Source of the DNA: Bacillota bacterium
GTDB lineage: Bacteria > Bacillota > Clostridia > Peptostreptococcales > Anaerovoracaceae
Assembly: GCA_016287035.1 (NCBI GenBank)
Contig: JAEEVI010000029.1
Coordinates: 1 to 15,170, forward strand
DNA length: 15,170 nucleotides
Direction: 5' to 3'
The notes beneath the pieces were generated by a model. It worked only from the letters and a program-made list of their open reading frames with translations, made no database searches and was not told the DNA's origin. The translations under genes and the position numbers were made by a program. Of this stretch, positions 1-6,065 are shown one piece after another. Position 1 is the first letter of the stretch. Every line of letters begins with the position of its first letter.

Positions 1-1277
1 CGGACGCCGGACAGTTCGCAAAGGTCAGAGATATAGTTCTTTCAGATCCCGACAGAAGGGTCGTCGTGGTCTCGGCTGCCGGAAAGCGCGGTCCGCAGGA
101 TCACAAGATGACAGACCTTCTCTATCTCTGTCACGCGCACCTCACGTACGGCGTTTCCTGCGAAGACATACTCGGCGATATCAAGGCCCGCTTCGTTGAG
201 ATAAGAGACGCGCTTGGGCTCTCATACGACGTCGAGTCTGATTTCGATAAGTTCGCCTCCTCGCTCAGCAAGGAGACCTCCGTCGACGAGATCGCCTCAA
301 GAGGCGAGTACTTCACGGCGAAGCTCATGGCCGAGTATCTCGGCTACACCTTCCTCGACGCGGCCGAATGCATATTCTTCGGCTTCGACGGAAAGCTCGA
401 CAAGAAGAAGACCTACGCGTACATCGACGGTAAACTGAAGGAGTTCGGACATCTGCTCATACCGGGCTTCTACGGCTCGCTCCCCAACGGGCGCGTCAAG
501 GTCATGACGCGCGGCGGCGGAGACATAACAGGCGCGATCGCCGCGGCGGCAGTCGGCGCGGACGTTTACGAGAACTGGACGGACGTTTCGGGCATACTCA
601 TGGCAGACCCGAGGATCGTCAAGGATCCTCTTCCGATAAAGCAGCTCACTTACGACGAGCTCCAGGAGCTCTCGCTCATGGGCGCTTCGGTCCTTCACGA
701 GGACTCGATCCGTCCCGTAAAGAAGATCGGCATCCCGATGAACATCAGAAATACGAACGATCCCTCGCATCCCGGAACGATGATCGTCGGAAAGATCGAG
801 GACGGCAGCGGTTCCGAGAGGTTCATAACAGGGCTCGCCGGAAAGAAGAACTACACGAGCCTCACGATCCAGAAGCGCGGCATGAAGGACACGCAGACCC
901 TGCGCGCCAGCCTCGAGATCCTCGATAATTACAACGCTCCCGCGGAGCACATAACCCTCGGGCTCGACAGCTTCGCGGTCGTCGTCCCGACAGCCTCTCT
1001 CGGCGACAAGCTGTACGACGTCGTCGAGGACATAAAGCGCGAGTGCGACGTCGAGGATATCAAGATACAGGACAGGATCGCGATGGTAGCCGCGGTCGGC
1101 CGCAAGATGACGGCCAACGTCGGCGTCTCGGGCAAGATATTCAGAGCGCTCGGAGAGAACCGGGTGAACGTGCGAACTATCAAGCAGGGCGCGGACGAGC
1201 TCTCGATAATAATCGGCGTCTCCAACGACGATTTCGAGACGGCAATACGCGTTCTGCACGACGAATTCGCAGGTTAG
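1..1277 (+). CDS. lysC: Aspartokinase (aspartate kinase), 5'-truncated by window edge
   Basis: Catalyses ATP-dependent phosphorylation of L-aspartate to aspartyl-4-phosphate, the first step of the lysine/DAP, threonine and methionine pathway; cytoplasmic. The open frame runs in from the window edge (first complete codon at 3), reading DAGQFAKVRDI and then VVVVSAAGK. This matches the family a few residues after the KFGGSS start motif, so about 14 N-terminal residues are missing. Visible signatures are SRGEYFTAKLMAEYL (substrate-binding region), RGGGDITGA and WTDVSGILMADPRI (amino-acid kinase core), and two C-terminal ACT repeats, roughly the last 150 residues, ending with NVRTIKQGADELSIIIGV. 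The ACT domains imply feedback inhibition by an end product, probably lysine and/or threonine, but the effector cannot be read from sequence. The usual RGGSD is RGGGD here, a mild variant. asd follows after 52 nt, so the two are probably co-transcribed. The internal GTG at 66 is not the true start. Confidence 0.96.
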   Translation, partial: DAGQFAKVRDIVLSDPDRRVVVVSAAGKRGPQDHKMTDLLYLCHAHLTYGVSCEDILGDIKARFVEIRDALGLSYDVESDFDKFASSLSKETSVDEIASRGEYFTAKLMAEYLGYTFLDAAECIFFGFDGKLDKKKTYAYIDGKLKEFGHLLIPGFYGSLPNGRVKVMTRGGGDITGAIAAAAVGADVYENWTDVSGILMADPRIVKDPLPIKQLTYDELQELSLMGASVLHEDSIRPVKKIGIPMNIRNTNDPSHPGTMIVGKIEDGSGSERFITGLAGKKNYTSLTIQKRGMKDTQTLRASLEILDNYNAPAEHITLGLDSFAVVVPTASLGDKLYDVVEDIKRECDVEDIKIQDRIAMVAAVGRKMTANVGVSGKIFRALGENRVNVRTIKQGADELSIIIGVSNDDFETAIRVLHDEFAG

Positions 1278-1329
1278 GAGGGCCAGGAAGGCTTTCCTCT
1301 CAGTCTATAGATCGAAAGGAATAAAGGAT

Positions 1330-2340
1330 ATGAAAAGCTACAATATCGCAGTTCTCGGCGCAAGCGGCGCCGTCGGAAGAGAGATGCTGAAGGTGCTCGA
1401 CGAGTACGATATACCCGTGAACGAGCTGCGCCTGCTCGCGAGCGCGCGCACCGCGGGAAAGACCATCAGCTTCAAGGGAAAGGACATCGTCGTTCAGGAA
1501 GCGAAGCCCGACAGCTTCGAGGGCATGGATTTCGTGCTCGGCGCGGTCGGAAAGGGCCTCGCCAAGGAGATGGCCCCCCACATCGTCGCGGCCGGAGCGA
1601 CCTTCATCGACAACAGCTCCGCGTTCAGGATGGTCCCGGAGATCCCCCTCGTAGTTCCCGAGATAAACGGCGGGGACGCGTTCAAAAACAACGGAATAAT
1701 AGCTAACCCGAACTGCTCGACGATCATCACGATGATGGCCGTCGCCGGCATACATAAGATCTCGCCGATCAAGACGATGGTCGCCTGCACGTATCAGGCG
1801 GTCTCCGGCGCGGGACAGGGCGGCATCGACGACCTCGCCCAGCAGGAGAATGCTCTCGCGGCTGGCGAGCCAATAAAGCCGACGAAGTTCCCGACGCAGA
1901 TCGTTCGCAACGTGATACCGTTCATCGGCTCCTACACGGACAACGACTACACCGACGAGGAGATGAAGATGCAGAACGAGGGCCGCAAGATCCTCCACGA
2001 TCCGGATCTCAAGGTCACCTGCACGTGCGTGCGCGTTCCCGTAATGCGCTCTCATTCGATATCCGCGACGCTCCGCACCGAGAGAAAGGTGACGGTCGCG
2101 GAGGCTAAGGCAGCCATCGCCGCGTTCCCCGGCGCGAAGCTCGTCGACGACATCGACGGCCGCGATTATCCGACGCCGATCGACACGAGCGATCAGAACA
2201 TCGTCTACGTCGGCCGCGTAAGGGAAGACCTCACCGACGACAACGGCCTCACGCTCTGGTGCTGCGGAGACCAGATCCGCAAGGGCGCCGCCGCGAACGC
2301 GGTGCAGATCCTCAAGCTGCTCATCGACGCCGACAAATAA
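1330..2340 (+). CDS. asd: Aspartate-semialdehyde dehydrogenase
   Basis: NADPH-dependent reduction of aspartyl-4-phosphate to aspartate-4-semialdehyde, the branch point to DAP/lysine and to threonine/methionine; cytoplasmic, usually a homodimer or homotetramer. The protein has 336 residues, normal for the family. It opens with the nucleotide-binding loop AVLGASGAVGREML (residues 7-20). The catalytic cysteine is C129 in NPNCSTI. The general-base histidine is H242 in RVPVMRSHS, and VSGAGQGG (158-165) is the substrate loop. The start ATG has an AAAGGA Shine-Dalgarno at 1315-1320 with a 9-nt spacer. It lies 52 nt after the aspartokinase stop with no terminator between, consistent with a lysC-asd operon, and is closed by the terminator at 2406-2436. 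Nothing is missing from the active site. The identification is firm. Confidence 0.97.
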   Translation: MKSYNIAVLGASGAVGREMLKVLDEYDIPVNELRLLASARTAGKTISFKGKDIVVQEAKPDSFEGMDFVLGAVGKGLAKEMAPHIVAAGATFIDNSSAFRMVPEIPLVVPEINGGDAFKNNGIIANPNCSTIITMMAVAGIHKISPIKTMVACTYQAVSGAGQGGIDDLAQQENALAAGEPIKPTKFPTQIVRNVIPFIGSYTDNDYTDEEMKMQNEGRKILHDPDLKVTCTCVRVPVMRSHSISATLRTERKVTVAEAKAAIAAFPGAKLVDDIDGRDYPTPIDTSDQNIVYVGRVREDLTDDNGLTLWCCGDQIRKGAAANAVQILKLLIDADK

Positions 2341-2405
2341 ACGCGGCGCAGATCCGCGGGCCGCTCATCGCCCCGACAGACAAAGCACCTGAAATACACG
2401 AAAAT

Positions 2406-2436
2406 AAAGCGCTCCCGGAGATCCGGAAGCGCTTTT
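2406..2436 (+). terminator. Rho-independent terminator after asd (probably bidirectional)
   Basis: AAAGCGCT at 2406-2413 pairs with AGCGCTTT at 2428-2435. After one C/A mismatch, CCGG at 2415-2418 pairs with CCGG at 2423-2426 around the AGAT tetraloop. The plus-strand side ends in a short T-run (2433-2436). On the minus strand the stem is followed by TTTATTTTC, so it may also stop transcription coming from the right. It sits 66 nt after the asd stop codon. Confidence 0.85.
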
Positions 2437-2555
2437 GCGTTATGATCCCGCATTGGACGCGCGGCCGGTTTTGGACTTTGAGCGGCCGATGCGCGCTCCT
2501 GATGAGTCTTGTGTGCGAAATCGGCGCCGCATGATAAAAAATACACAGTTTTCTT

Positions 2556-2823
2556 TCATTTTTGTGCGTTTTATCCCGTCTTGCTCTTGGAATACACACA
2601 ACGGCCGGGCCGCTGCGGGGTATACACGTCCGCCGCCGGAAACGGCGATCTCCGCACGGATCAAACCTTGAAATTTCAAGCTTCCTGCGCGATCAGGACC
2701 GATGCCTGCGCCGGCGCGTGGGATCGGCGATAGCTGCGTGTGTGCCAAATTGCCGTTTTCTTCAAAAAACACACAAAATCAGACGCGCACGCACATAAAA
2801 GCGGGATAAACAGCGAAAAATGA
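2556..2823. repeat. Imperfect long inverted repeat in the spacer
   Basis: The left arm (2556-2578) begins TCATTTTT and ends TTTATCCCG. The right arm (2802-2823), read on the minus strand, begins with the same TCATTTTT and ends with the same TTTATCCCG. Only the central 5-6 bases differ, so 17 of about 23 positions match. Weak similarity continues outward: ACACA plus a T-rich stretch lies on the outer side of both arms. The arms are 223 bp apart. This could be the decayed ends of a small MITE-like insertion, two oppositely oriented protein sites, or the stem of a long transcript. No target-site duplication is evident. Confidence 0.45.
2667..2680. repeat. Perfect 14-bp palindrome CTTGAAATTTCAAG
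   Basis: CTTGAAATTTCAAG is self-complementary over all 14 bases. It lies near the middle of the larger inverted repeat (centres about 16 bp apart) in a stretch with no gene. It has the shape of a dimeric-regulator operator, but no promoter or start codon is close enough to name a target. Confidence 0.4.
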
Positions 2824-2901
2824 AGTTATTTGTGTGCAAAATGAAAGCTAAAGGCAAGAATGCACATAGTACATCATCGATCGCATGCCCGCACTTCGAA
2901 C

Positions 2902-3528
2902 TTACAGGAAAGTCCTCCTGTGTATCGGGCACGGGCCGAGCGCCGCCAGGCCTTCGTAATGCGCCGCGGTGCCGTAGCCCTTGTTGCTCTCGAACGCGTA
3001 GCCCGGCCAGATCTCCGCCATGCGGACCATCTCCCGGTCTCTCGTGACCTTCGCGATGATCGACGCCGCGGCGATCGATACCGACAGCGCGTCGCCGTGC
3101 ACGATCCCCGTCTGCGGCAGATCGAGCCCCTTGAGCGTGAGCGCGTCTATCAGCACGTGGTCCGGCCTGCGCGGCAGTCCGTTTACGGCCATAATCATCG
3201 CCTTTTTCGTCGCCTCGAGTATGTTTATCCTGTCGATCTCATCAGGCTCGGATCTTCCGATGCTGACCGCGACGGCGCGCTCCATTATCGCGTCGAACAG
3301 CTCTTCGCGCTTCTTCGGCGACAGCTTCTTGGAGTCGTCGACCCCGATGACGTCGAAATTCTGCGGGAGTATGACGGCCGCCGTGACCACCGGCCCCGCC
3401 AGCGGGCCTCTTCCGACCTCGTCGACGCCAGCGACGAGCGCCTTCCCGGCCTCCCACAGTTTTCTCTCGTACGACAGCATCTCTTCGAGATGCTGTTTCT
3501 GCTTTTCGATGCGCTCGGATCTTGTCAT
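2902..3528 (-). CDS. rnhB: Ribonuclease HII
   Basis: Endonuclease that cleaves the RNA strand of RNA/DNA hybrids and incises at single ribonucleotides embedded in DNA, initiating ribonucleotide excision repair; cytoplasmic, metal-dependent. The protein has 208 residues. The active site is complete: VAGVDEVGRGPLAGPV (D36, E37 and the GRG substrate motif), D128 in VLIDAL, and D146 in VHGDALSVSIAAASIIAK, followed by VTRDRxM. I chose the ATG at 3528 because GGGAGG (complement of 3538-3543) lies 9 nt upstream and the protein then has family length. The frame is open further upstream, but that sequence overlaps the promoter and looks non-coding. It is transcribed divergently from the flavodoxin gene and appears monocistronic. 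Confidence 0.95.
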   Translation of the reverse strand: MTRSERIEKQKQHLEEMLSYERKLWEAGKALVAGVDEVGRGPLAGPVVTAAVILPQNFDVIGVDDSKKLSPKKREELFDAIMERAVAVSIGRSEPDEIDRINILEATKKAMIMAVNGLPRRPDHVLIDALTLKGLDLPQTGIVHGDALSVSIAAASIIAKVTRDREMVRMAEIWPGYAFESNKGYGTAAHYEGLAALGPCPIHRRTFL

Positions 3529-3562
3529 ATGTTCAGGCCTCCCGATGATCATTTCTGTGATG

Positions 3563-3571
3563 ATTATACCA
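3563..3571 (-). promoter_or_regulatory. Extended -10 promoter for rnhB
   Basis: Reading the minus strand, TGGTATAAT is a perfect -10 hexamer (complement of 3563-3568) with the TGn extension at 3569-3571. No good -35 hexamer is present at 16-18 bp, which is typical of extended -10 promoters. The expected start near 3556 would give a leader of about 28 nt containing the GGGAGG Shine-Dalgarno. Confidence 0.7.
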
Positions 3572-3617
3572 TCCCGGCAGCCTTTGCGCCGAAGTGACAG
3601 AGGAATAAAAGGAGTAT

Positions 3618-3645
3618 TTGATTCGGCGTTTTCGAGTGATATTAT
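3618..3645 (+). promoter_or_regulatory. Sigma-A-type promoter for the flavodoxin gene
   Basis: TTGATT at 3618-3623 and TATTAT at 3640-3645 are separated by 16 bp, within an AT-rich patch. The predicted start near 3652 would leave a leader of about 55 nt before the ATG at 3707. It does not overlap the divergent rnhB promoter. Confidence 0.6.
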
Positions 3646-3706
3646 TGAAATGCAAGGTGTAAGTTTTCGAAGTAAGCTGCTGTTTGTAGCCGGCACGGGG
3701 GCGACC

Positions 3707-4147
3707 ATGAAAACAGCTATAATCTATTATTCAAAGCATCACGGGAACACGAAGAAGCTGCTTGACGCGATAGCGGCGTGCGATCCGGAGGCGGTGCTGA
3801 TAGACGTTACGGAATCAAAAGACGAAGACCTGAGCGCCTTCGACCGCGTCGGCGTCGCGTCGGGCGTCTATTACGGCGGCTTTGCGAAGCAGGTGGTCGA
3901 ATACGCCGCGTCGCATCTGCCGGAGGGCAAGCCGGTGTTCTTCATCTACACGCACGGCGCCCCGACGGGCGATTTTCTGAAGGCCGTGCGCGACGTCGCG
4001 AAGAGCAGGAACTGCCCGGAGCTCGGCGAATACAGATGCCGGGGGTTCGACACCTTCGGTCCGTTCAAGCTGGTGGGAGGCATCGCGAAGGGCCACCCGA
4101 CGCAGGAGGAGATCGACGGCGCGGTCGGGTTTTACAATGGCCTGTAG
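3707..4147 (+). CDS. Short-chain flavodoxin
   Basis: FMN-binding electron carrier, predicted soluble and cytoplasmic; the redox partner is not identifiable here. The protein has 146 residues, usual for a short-chain flavodoxin. The beta strand KTAIIYYS leads into a phosphate-binding loop SKHHGNTKKL (residues 9-18, an S-x-x-x-G-N-T form of the usual T-x-T-G-N-T). The second FMN loop region is VGVASGVYYGGF (48-59), and a third strand is PVFFIYTHGAP (76-86). FDTFGPFKLVGGIAKGHPT near the C-terminus resembles the tail seen in clostridial flavodoxin-like proteins. The start ATG follows a G-rich GGGGG stretch that serves as a weak Shine-Dalgarno. The frame is open far upstream, but that is the shadow of rnhB. 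It has its own promoter and converges with the 107-residue gene, the two stops lying 8 bp apart. Confidence 0.88.
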   Translation: MKTAIIYYSKHHGNTKKLLDAIAACDPEAVLIDVTESKDEDLSAFDRVGVASGVYYGGFAKQVVEYAASHLPEGKPVFFIYTHGAPTGDFLKAVRDVAKSRNCPELGEYRCRGFDTFGPFKLVGGIAKGHPTQEEIDGAVGFYNGL

Positions 4148-4155
4148 TTCGCCCT

Positions 4156-4479
4156 TTAGTAGTAAAACCTCCTGAGGAATCCGATCATCGTCCACCAGGG
4201 ACGGTTCATGGGATCGACGTTTGCCTTGCTCTTTTCGGTGGCGGGGATGAGGTATATCGCGTCGCCCTTGATGCGGACCGACGCGACGTGCTCGTATACG
4301 AGAGAGTCGTCATCCGGGCTGCTCCTGAATATGTCCGCGTACCACATCATCCAGCCCTTCAGTTTCTTCTCCTTTATCCAGTCCAGGAGGTCCGCGGCGA
4401 GGTCTTCGATCCTGCCGGAAAAGCTGGTGATGCGCTGGAAGCCGAACAGCGTCTGCGCGTCTAAGAATAAGATGTCCAT
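4156..4479 (-). CDS. Conserved-looking hypothetical protein, 107 residues
   Basis: I do not recognise the family. The frame is supported as a real gene by a strong Shine-Dalgarno (AAAGGGGG on the minus strand, about 8 nt from the ATG at 4479), a matching promoter at 4508-4536, and a stop 8 bp from the convergent flavodoxin stop. The protein has a mixed composition with no signal peptide and no clear membrane segment. The N-terminus MDILFLDAQTLFGF suggests a beta strand. Residues about 23-40 (IEDLAADLLDWIKEKKLK) look like an amphipathic helix, followed by an aromatic-rich stretch GWMMWYADIF. The C-terminus RPWWTMIGFLRRFYY is unusually rich in aromatic and basic residues. HVASVRIKGDAIYLIPA has alternating strand-like character. 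It reads like a small compact alpha/beta protein; no function is proposed. Confidence 0.75.
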   Translation of the reverse strand: MDILFLDAQTLFGFQRITSFSGRIEDLAADLLDWIKEKKLKGWMMWYADIFRSSPDDDSLVYEHVASVRIKGDAIYLIPATEKSKANVDPMNRPWWTMIGFLRRFYY

Positions 4480-4507
4480 ATTCTGTTCCCCCTTTCTCGG
4501 TTACACA

Positions 4508-4536
4508 ATAATAAAGGCCGGCCCGCTCCGAGACAA
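4508..4536 (-). promoter_or_regulatory. Sigma-A-type promoter for the 107-residue hypothetical gene
   Basis: On the minus strand TTGTCT (complement of 4531-4536) and TATTAT (complement of 4508-4513) are separated by exactly 17 bp. The predicted start near 4501 leaves a leader of about 22 nt that includes the AAAGGGGG ribosome binding site. Confidence 0.65.
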
Positions 4537-4563
4537 GAGGGAATTTGCGAAAAACCGTGCTAT

Positions 4564-4581
4564 TGTCGCTTTAAAGCAACA
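4564..4581. promoter_or_regulatory. 18-bp operator-like palindrome in the divergent spacer before dpaL
   Basis: TGTCGCTTTAAAGCAACA is a dyad with 8 of 9 base pairs matched; only the C/A pair at 4567/4578 breaks it. It lies 28 bp upstream of the -35 of the leftward promoter and 94 bp before the dpaL ATG, so a dimeric regulator bound here could act on either gene. It is not followed by a T-run, so it is not a terminator. The regulator is unknown. Confidence 0.45.
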
Positions 4582-4675
4582 GTAAGACGCGTGCCGCCGC
4601 CGGCGCTCCGTGTCGGGGCGGCATATGCTGGATCGCTGAAACGCAGTGGACCGGCTGCAAAAGGATCGTTTATTT

Positions 4676-5857
4676 ATGAGAGAGATAACATCGGAAAACA
4701 TCAGAATACTCGTCAACGAGCAGCCTGCCGGATGGCGCAGCGATCGGATGCTCACGCAGGACGCGGCGCGCGACGTGCTGCGCTTTCACAGGAGCCTTCC
4801 CGGATACGGTCGGACGGAGCTCGTCCCGCTTTCGGCGGCGGCGGGGAAGTACGGCGTGAAAGGCATTTTTGTCAAGGATGAATCCTCGAGGTTCGGGCTG
4901 AAAGCGTTCAAGGGGCTCGGCGGCAGCTACGCGGTCTTCAGGACTCTTTGCGAGCTGTTCGGGCTGGATCCCCGCAAGTCAACGTTCGGCGATCTTCAGA
5001 CATCTGAGATCCGCGGGCGCTGCAAGGATATCGAGTTCGCCACGGCGACGGACGGCAATCACGGCAAGGGCGTGGCATGGGCCGCGAAGCTGTTCGGCTG
5101 CAGGTCGCACGTCTTCATGCCTAAAGGCTCAGCCGAGGCGAGGAGAAAGGCGATCGAGGACGCGGGCGCGAGCGAGGCCGTCGTCACGGAATTCAATTAC
5201 GACGGGACCGTCGATCACGCGCGGCGGCTCGCCGAAGAGAACGGCTGGACGCTGCTGCAGGATACTTCCTGGGAGGGCTACGAAAAAGCTCCCGGCTGGA
5301 TAATCGAAGGGTATCTGACGCTCGCCGCCGAAGCGTGCGAACAGCTGGGCGTAGAGGCCCCCACGCACGTGTTCCTTCAGGCCGGCGTCGGCGCGATGGC
5401 GGGCGGAGTCGCGGGCTATCTCCTCAACAGGTACAGCGATGATCCACCGGCCGTGACGATCGTCGAGCCGGCCGACGTCGCTTGCGTCTACCTTTCGGCG
5501 AAAAACGGCAGGATCAGCACGACCGGCGGGGACGCTGCCACGATAATGGCGGGGCTCAACTGCGAGACTCCATGCGGCGTAGTGTGGCCGATCCTCAGGG
5601 ACGGCGTCTCGTTTTACTGCGCCTGCGGCGACTGTATAACGGAGCAGGGCATGCGCGCCTACGCGCATCCGCATGGCGGCGATCCCGCGATCGTCTCCGG
5701 CGAGTCCGGCGCGGTGACGTACGGCCTGCTGCTGCGGATCCTTCAGGACGAGTCTCTCCGAAAGCTCTGGGGGATGAACGGGGATTCTGTCGTTCTGCTC
5801 ATAAACACCGAGGGCGCGACCGATCCGGAAGGGTATGACAGGGTAGTTGAAGGATAG
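4676..5857 (+). CDS. dpaL: Diaminopropionate ammonia-lyase (PLP-dependent)
   Basis: Degrades 2,3-diaminopropionate (both enantiomers in characterised homologues) to pyruvate and two ammonia; cytoplasmic fold-type II PLP enzyme of the tryptophan synthase beta family. The protein has 393 residues, close to E. coli YgeX. Visible features are the PLP-lysine motif FGLKAFKGLGGSYAV (K79), FATATDGNHGKGVAWAA (122-137, with D126 in the position of a catalytic Asp), LLQDTSWEGYEKAPGW (probable second catalytic Asp at D196), and the Gly-rich phosphate loop FLQAGVGAMAGGVAGYL. The ATG at 4676 is chosen for its AAAAGGA Shine-Dalgarno, about 10 nt upstream. A GTG 30 nt further upstream has no ribosome binding site. 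The gene stands alone between a palindrome-bearing spacer and two terminators. The other genes of the E. coli yge cluster are not present nearby. Threonine-dehydratase-like activity is a less likely alternative. Confidence 0.92.
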   Translation: MREITSENIRILVNEQPAGWRSDRMLTQDAARDVLRFHRSLPGYGRTELVPLSAAAGKYGVKGIFVKDESSRFGLKAFKGLGGSYAVFRTLCELFGLDPRKSTFGDLQTSEIRGRCKDIEFATATDGNHGKGVAWAAKLFGCRSHVFMPKGSAEARRKAIEDAGASEAVVTEFNYDGTVDHARRLAEENGWTLLQDTSWEGYEKAPGWIIEGYLTLAAEACEQLGVEAPTHVFLQAGVGAMAGGVAGYLLNRYSDDPPAVTIVEPADVACVYLSAKNGRISTTGGDAATIMAGLNCETPCGVVWPILRDGVSFYCACGDCITEQGMRAYAHPHGGDPAIVSGESGAVTYGLLLRILQDESLRKLWGMNGDSVVLLINTEGATDPEGYDRVVEG

Positions 5858-5886
5858 GGCGCAAAGCATTATTTGACTTGTCCGTT

Positions 5887-5918
5887 CCGGGCGCGATGTG
5901 CGCCCGGTTTTATTTTTT
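5887..5918 (+). terminator. Rho-independent terminator after dpaL
   Basis: CCGGGCGC (5887-5894) pairs perfectly with GCGCCCGG (5900-5907) around the loop GATGT. It is followed by a T-rich tract at 5908-5918 with a single A. It begins 29 nt after the dpaL stop codon. Confidence 0.92.
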
Positions 5919-5946
5919 AGCAGTCCCGCAGCAGGGGCTGCTTTTT
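5919..5946 (+). terminator. Second, tandem Rho-independent terminator
   Basis: AGCAGTCCC (5919-5927) pairs with GGGGCTGCT (5934-5942) with one T/G wobble around the loop GCAGCA, followed by TTTTT (5942-5946). It starts immediately after the T-tract of the first terminator. Together the two insulate the mraZ promoter from dpaL read-through. The A/T-rich tracts on both sides mean it could also act on the minus strand. Confidence 0.8.
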
Positions 5947-5969
5947 AATGGGCGTTTTTTATTCATTTT

Positions 5970-6035
5970 GTGGAGTAAAGTGGCGCTAAATTCCTTAAAA
6001 AATGTTGATATATCCGCAAAAGTGGTGTATAGTGG
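5970..6035 (+). promoter_or_regulatory. Four MraZ-type GTGG boxes in two pairs (dcw operator)
   Basis: GTGG occurs at 5970, 5980, 6022 and 6032, that is, two pairs each with a 10-bp period, and 42 bp (about four helical turns) separates the two pairs. MraZ is known to bind tandem (AAA)GTGG-type repeats of about 10 bp at its own promoter. The second pair covers the end of the spacer and the -10 hexamer, the position expected for autorepression. The boxes are seen directly; the binding is inferred from the family. Confidence 0.75.
6005..6033 (+). promoter_or_regulatory. Promoter of the mraZ/dcw operon
   Basis: TTGATA (6005-6010) and TATAGT (6028-6033) are separated by exactly 17 bp in an AT-rich region just after two terminators and just before mraZ. 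The predicted start is about 6040. The -10 element lies between two GTGG boxes. Confidence 0.75.
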
Positions 6036-6065
6036 AGGAAATTACAGCGGATGGTGTCTGCACTT

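Larger units (their letters stand above)
2437..2901. other. Non-coding spacer between asd terminator and the 3' end of rnhB
   Basis: I find no credible gene in this 465-bp stretch. The short open frames here lack a Shine-Dalgarno, have low-complexity Arg/Pro/Ala-rich translations and overlap each other on both strands. Composition alternates between GC-rich blocks and AT-rich patches. It does hold structure: an imperfect long inverted repeat (arms 2556-2578 and 2802-2823), a perfect 14-bp palindrome at 2667-2680, the motif TGTGTGCNAAA at 2510 and 2739 with a close variant at 2831, and ATACAC at 2541, 2592 and 2622. No tRNA, rRNA or known riboswitch fold is recognisable. I see no clear terminator for rnhB, which ends at 2902 reading leftward into this spacer. 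Confidence 0.6.

Noticed and set aside
2509..2798. Small open frames in the 2437-2901 spacer
   Set aside because: No ribosome binding sites, mutually overlapping, and Arg/Pro-rich translations typical of random GC-rich DNA.
2904..2921. Hairpin ACAGGA/TCCTGT at the end of rnhB as its terminator
   Set aside because: It lies inside the last codons of rnhB and has no T-tract after it on the minus strand.
3020..3706. N-terminal extension of the flavodoxin frame
   Set aside because: The upstream part is antisense to rnhB and low-complexity Ser-rich; the flavodoxin fold begins at MKTAIIYYS.
3529..3708. N-terminal extension of rnhB to 3708
   Set aside because: It would give 268 residues, run through the extended -10 promoter and lack family similarity; the ATG at 3528 has GGGAGG at 9 nt and gives normal length.
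4593..4622. GC-rich stem-loop (GCCGCC / GGCGGC) upstream of dpaL as a terminator or riboswitch
   Set aside because: No T-run follows, the loop is long and weakly paired, and no known riboswitch core is visible; not strong enough to call.
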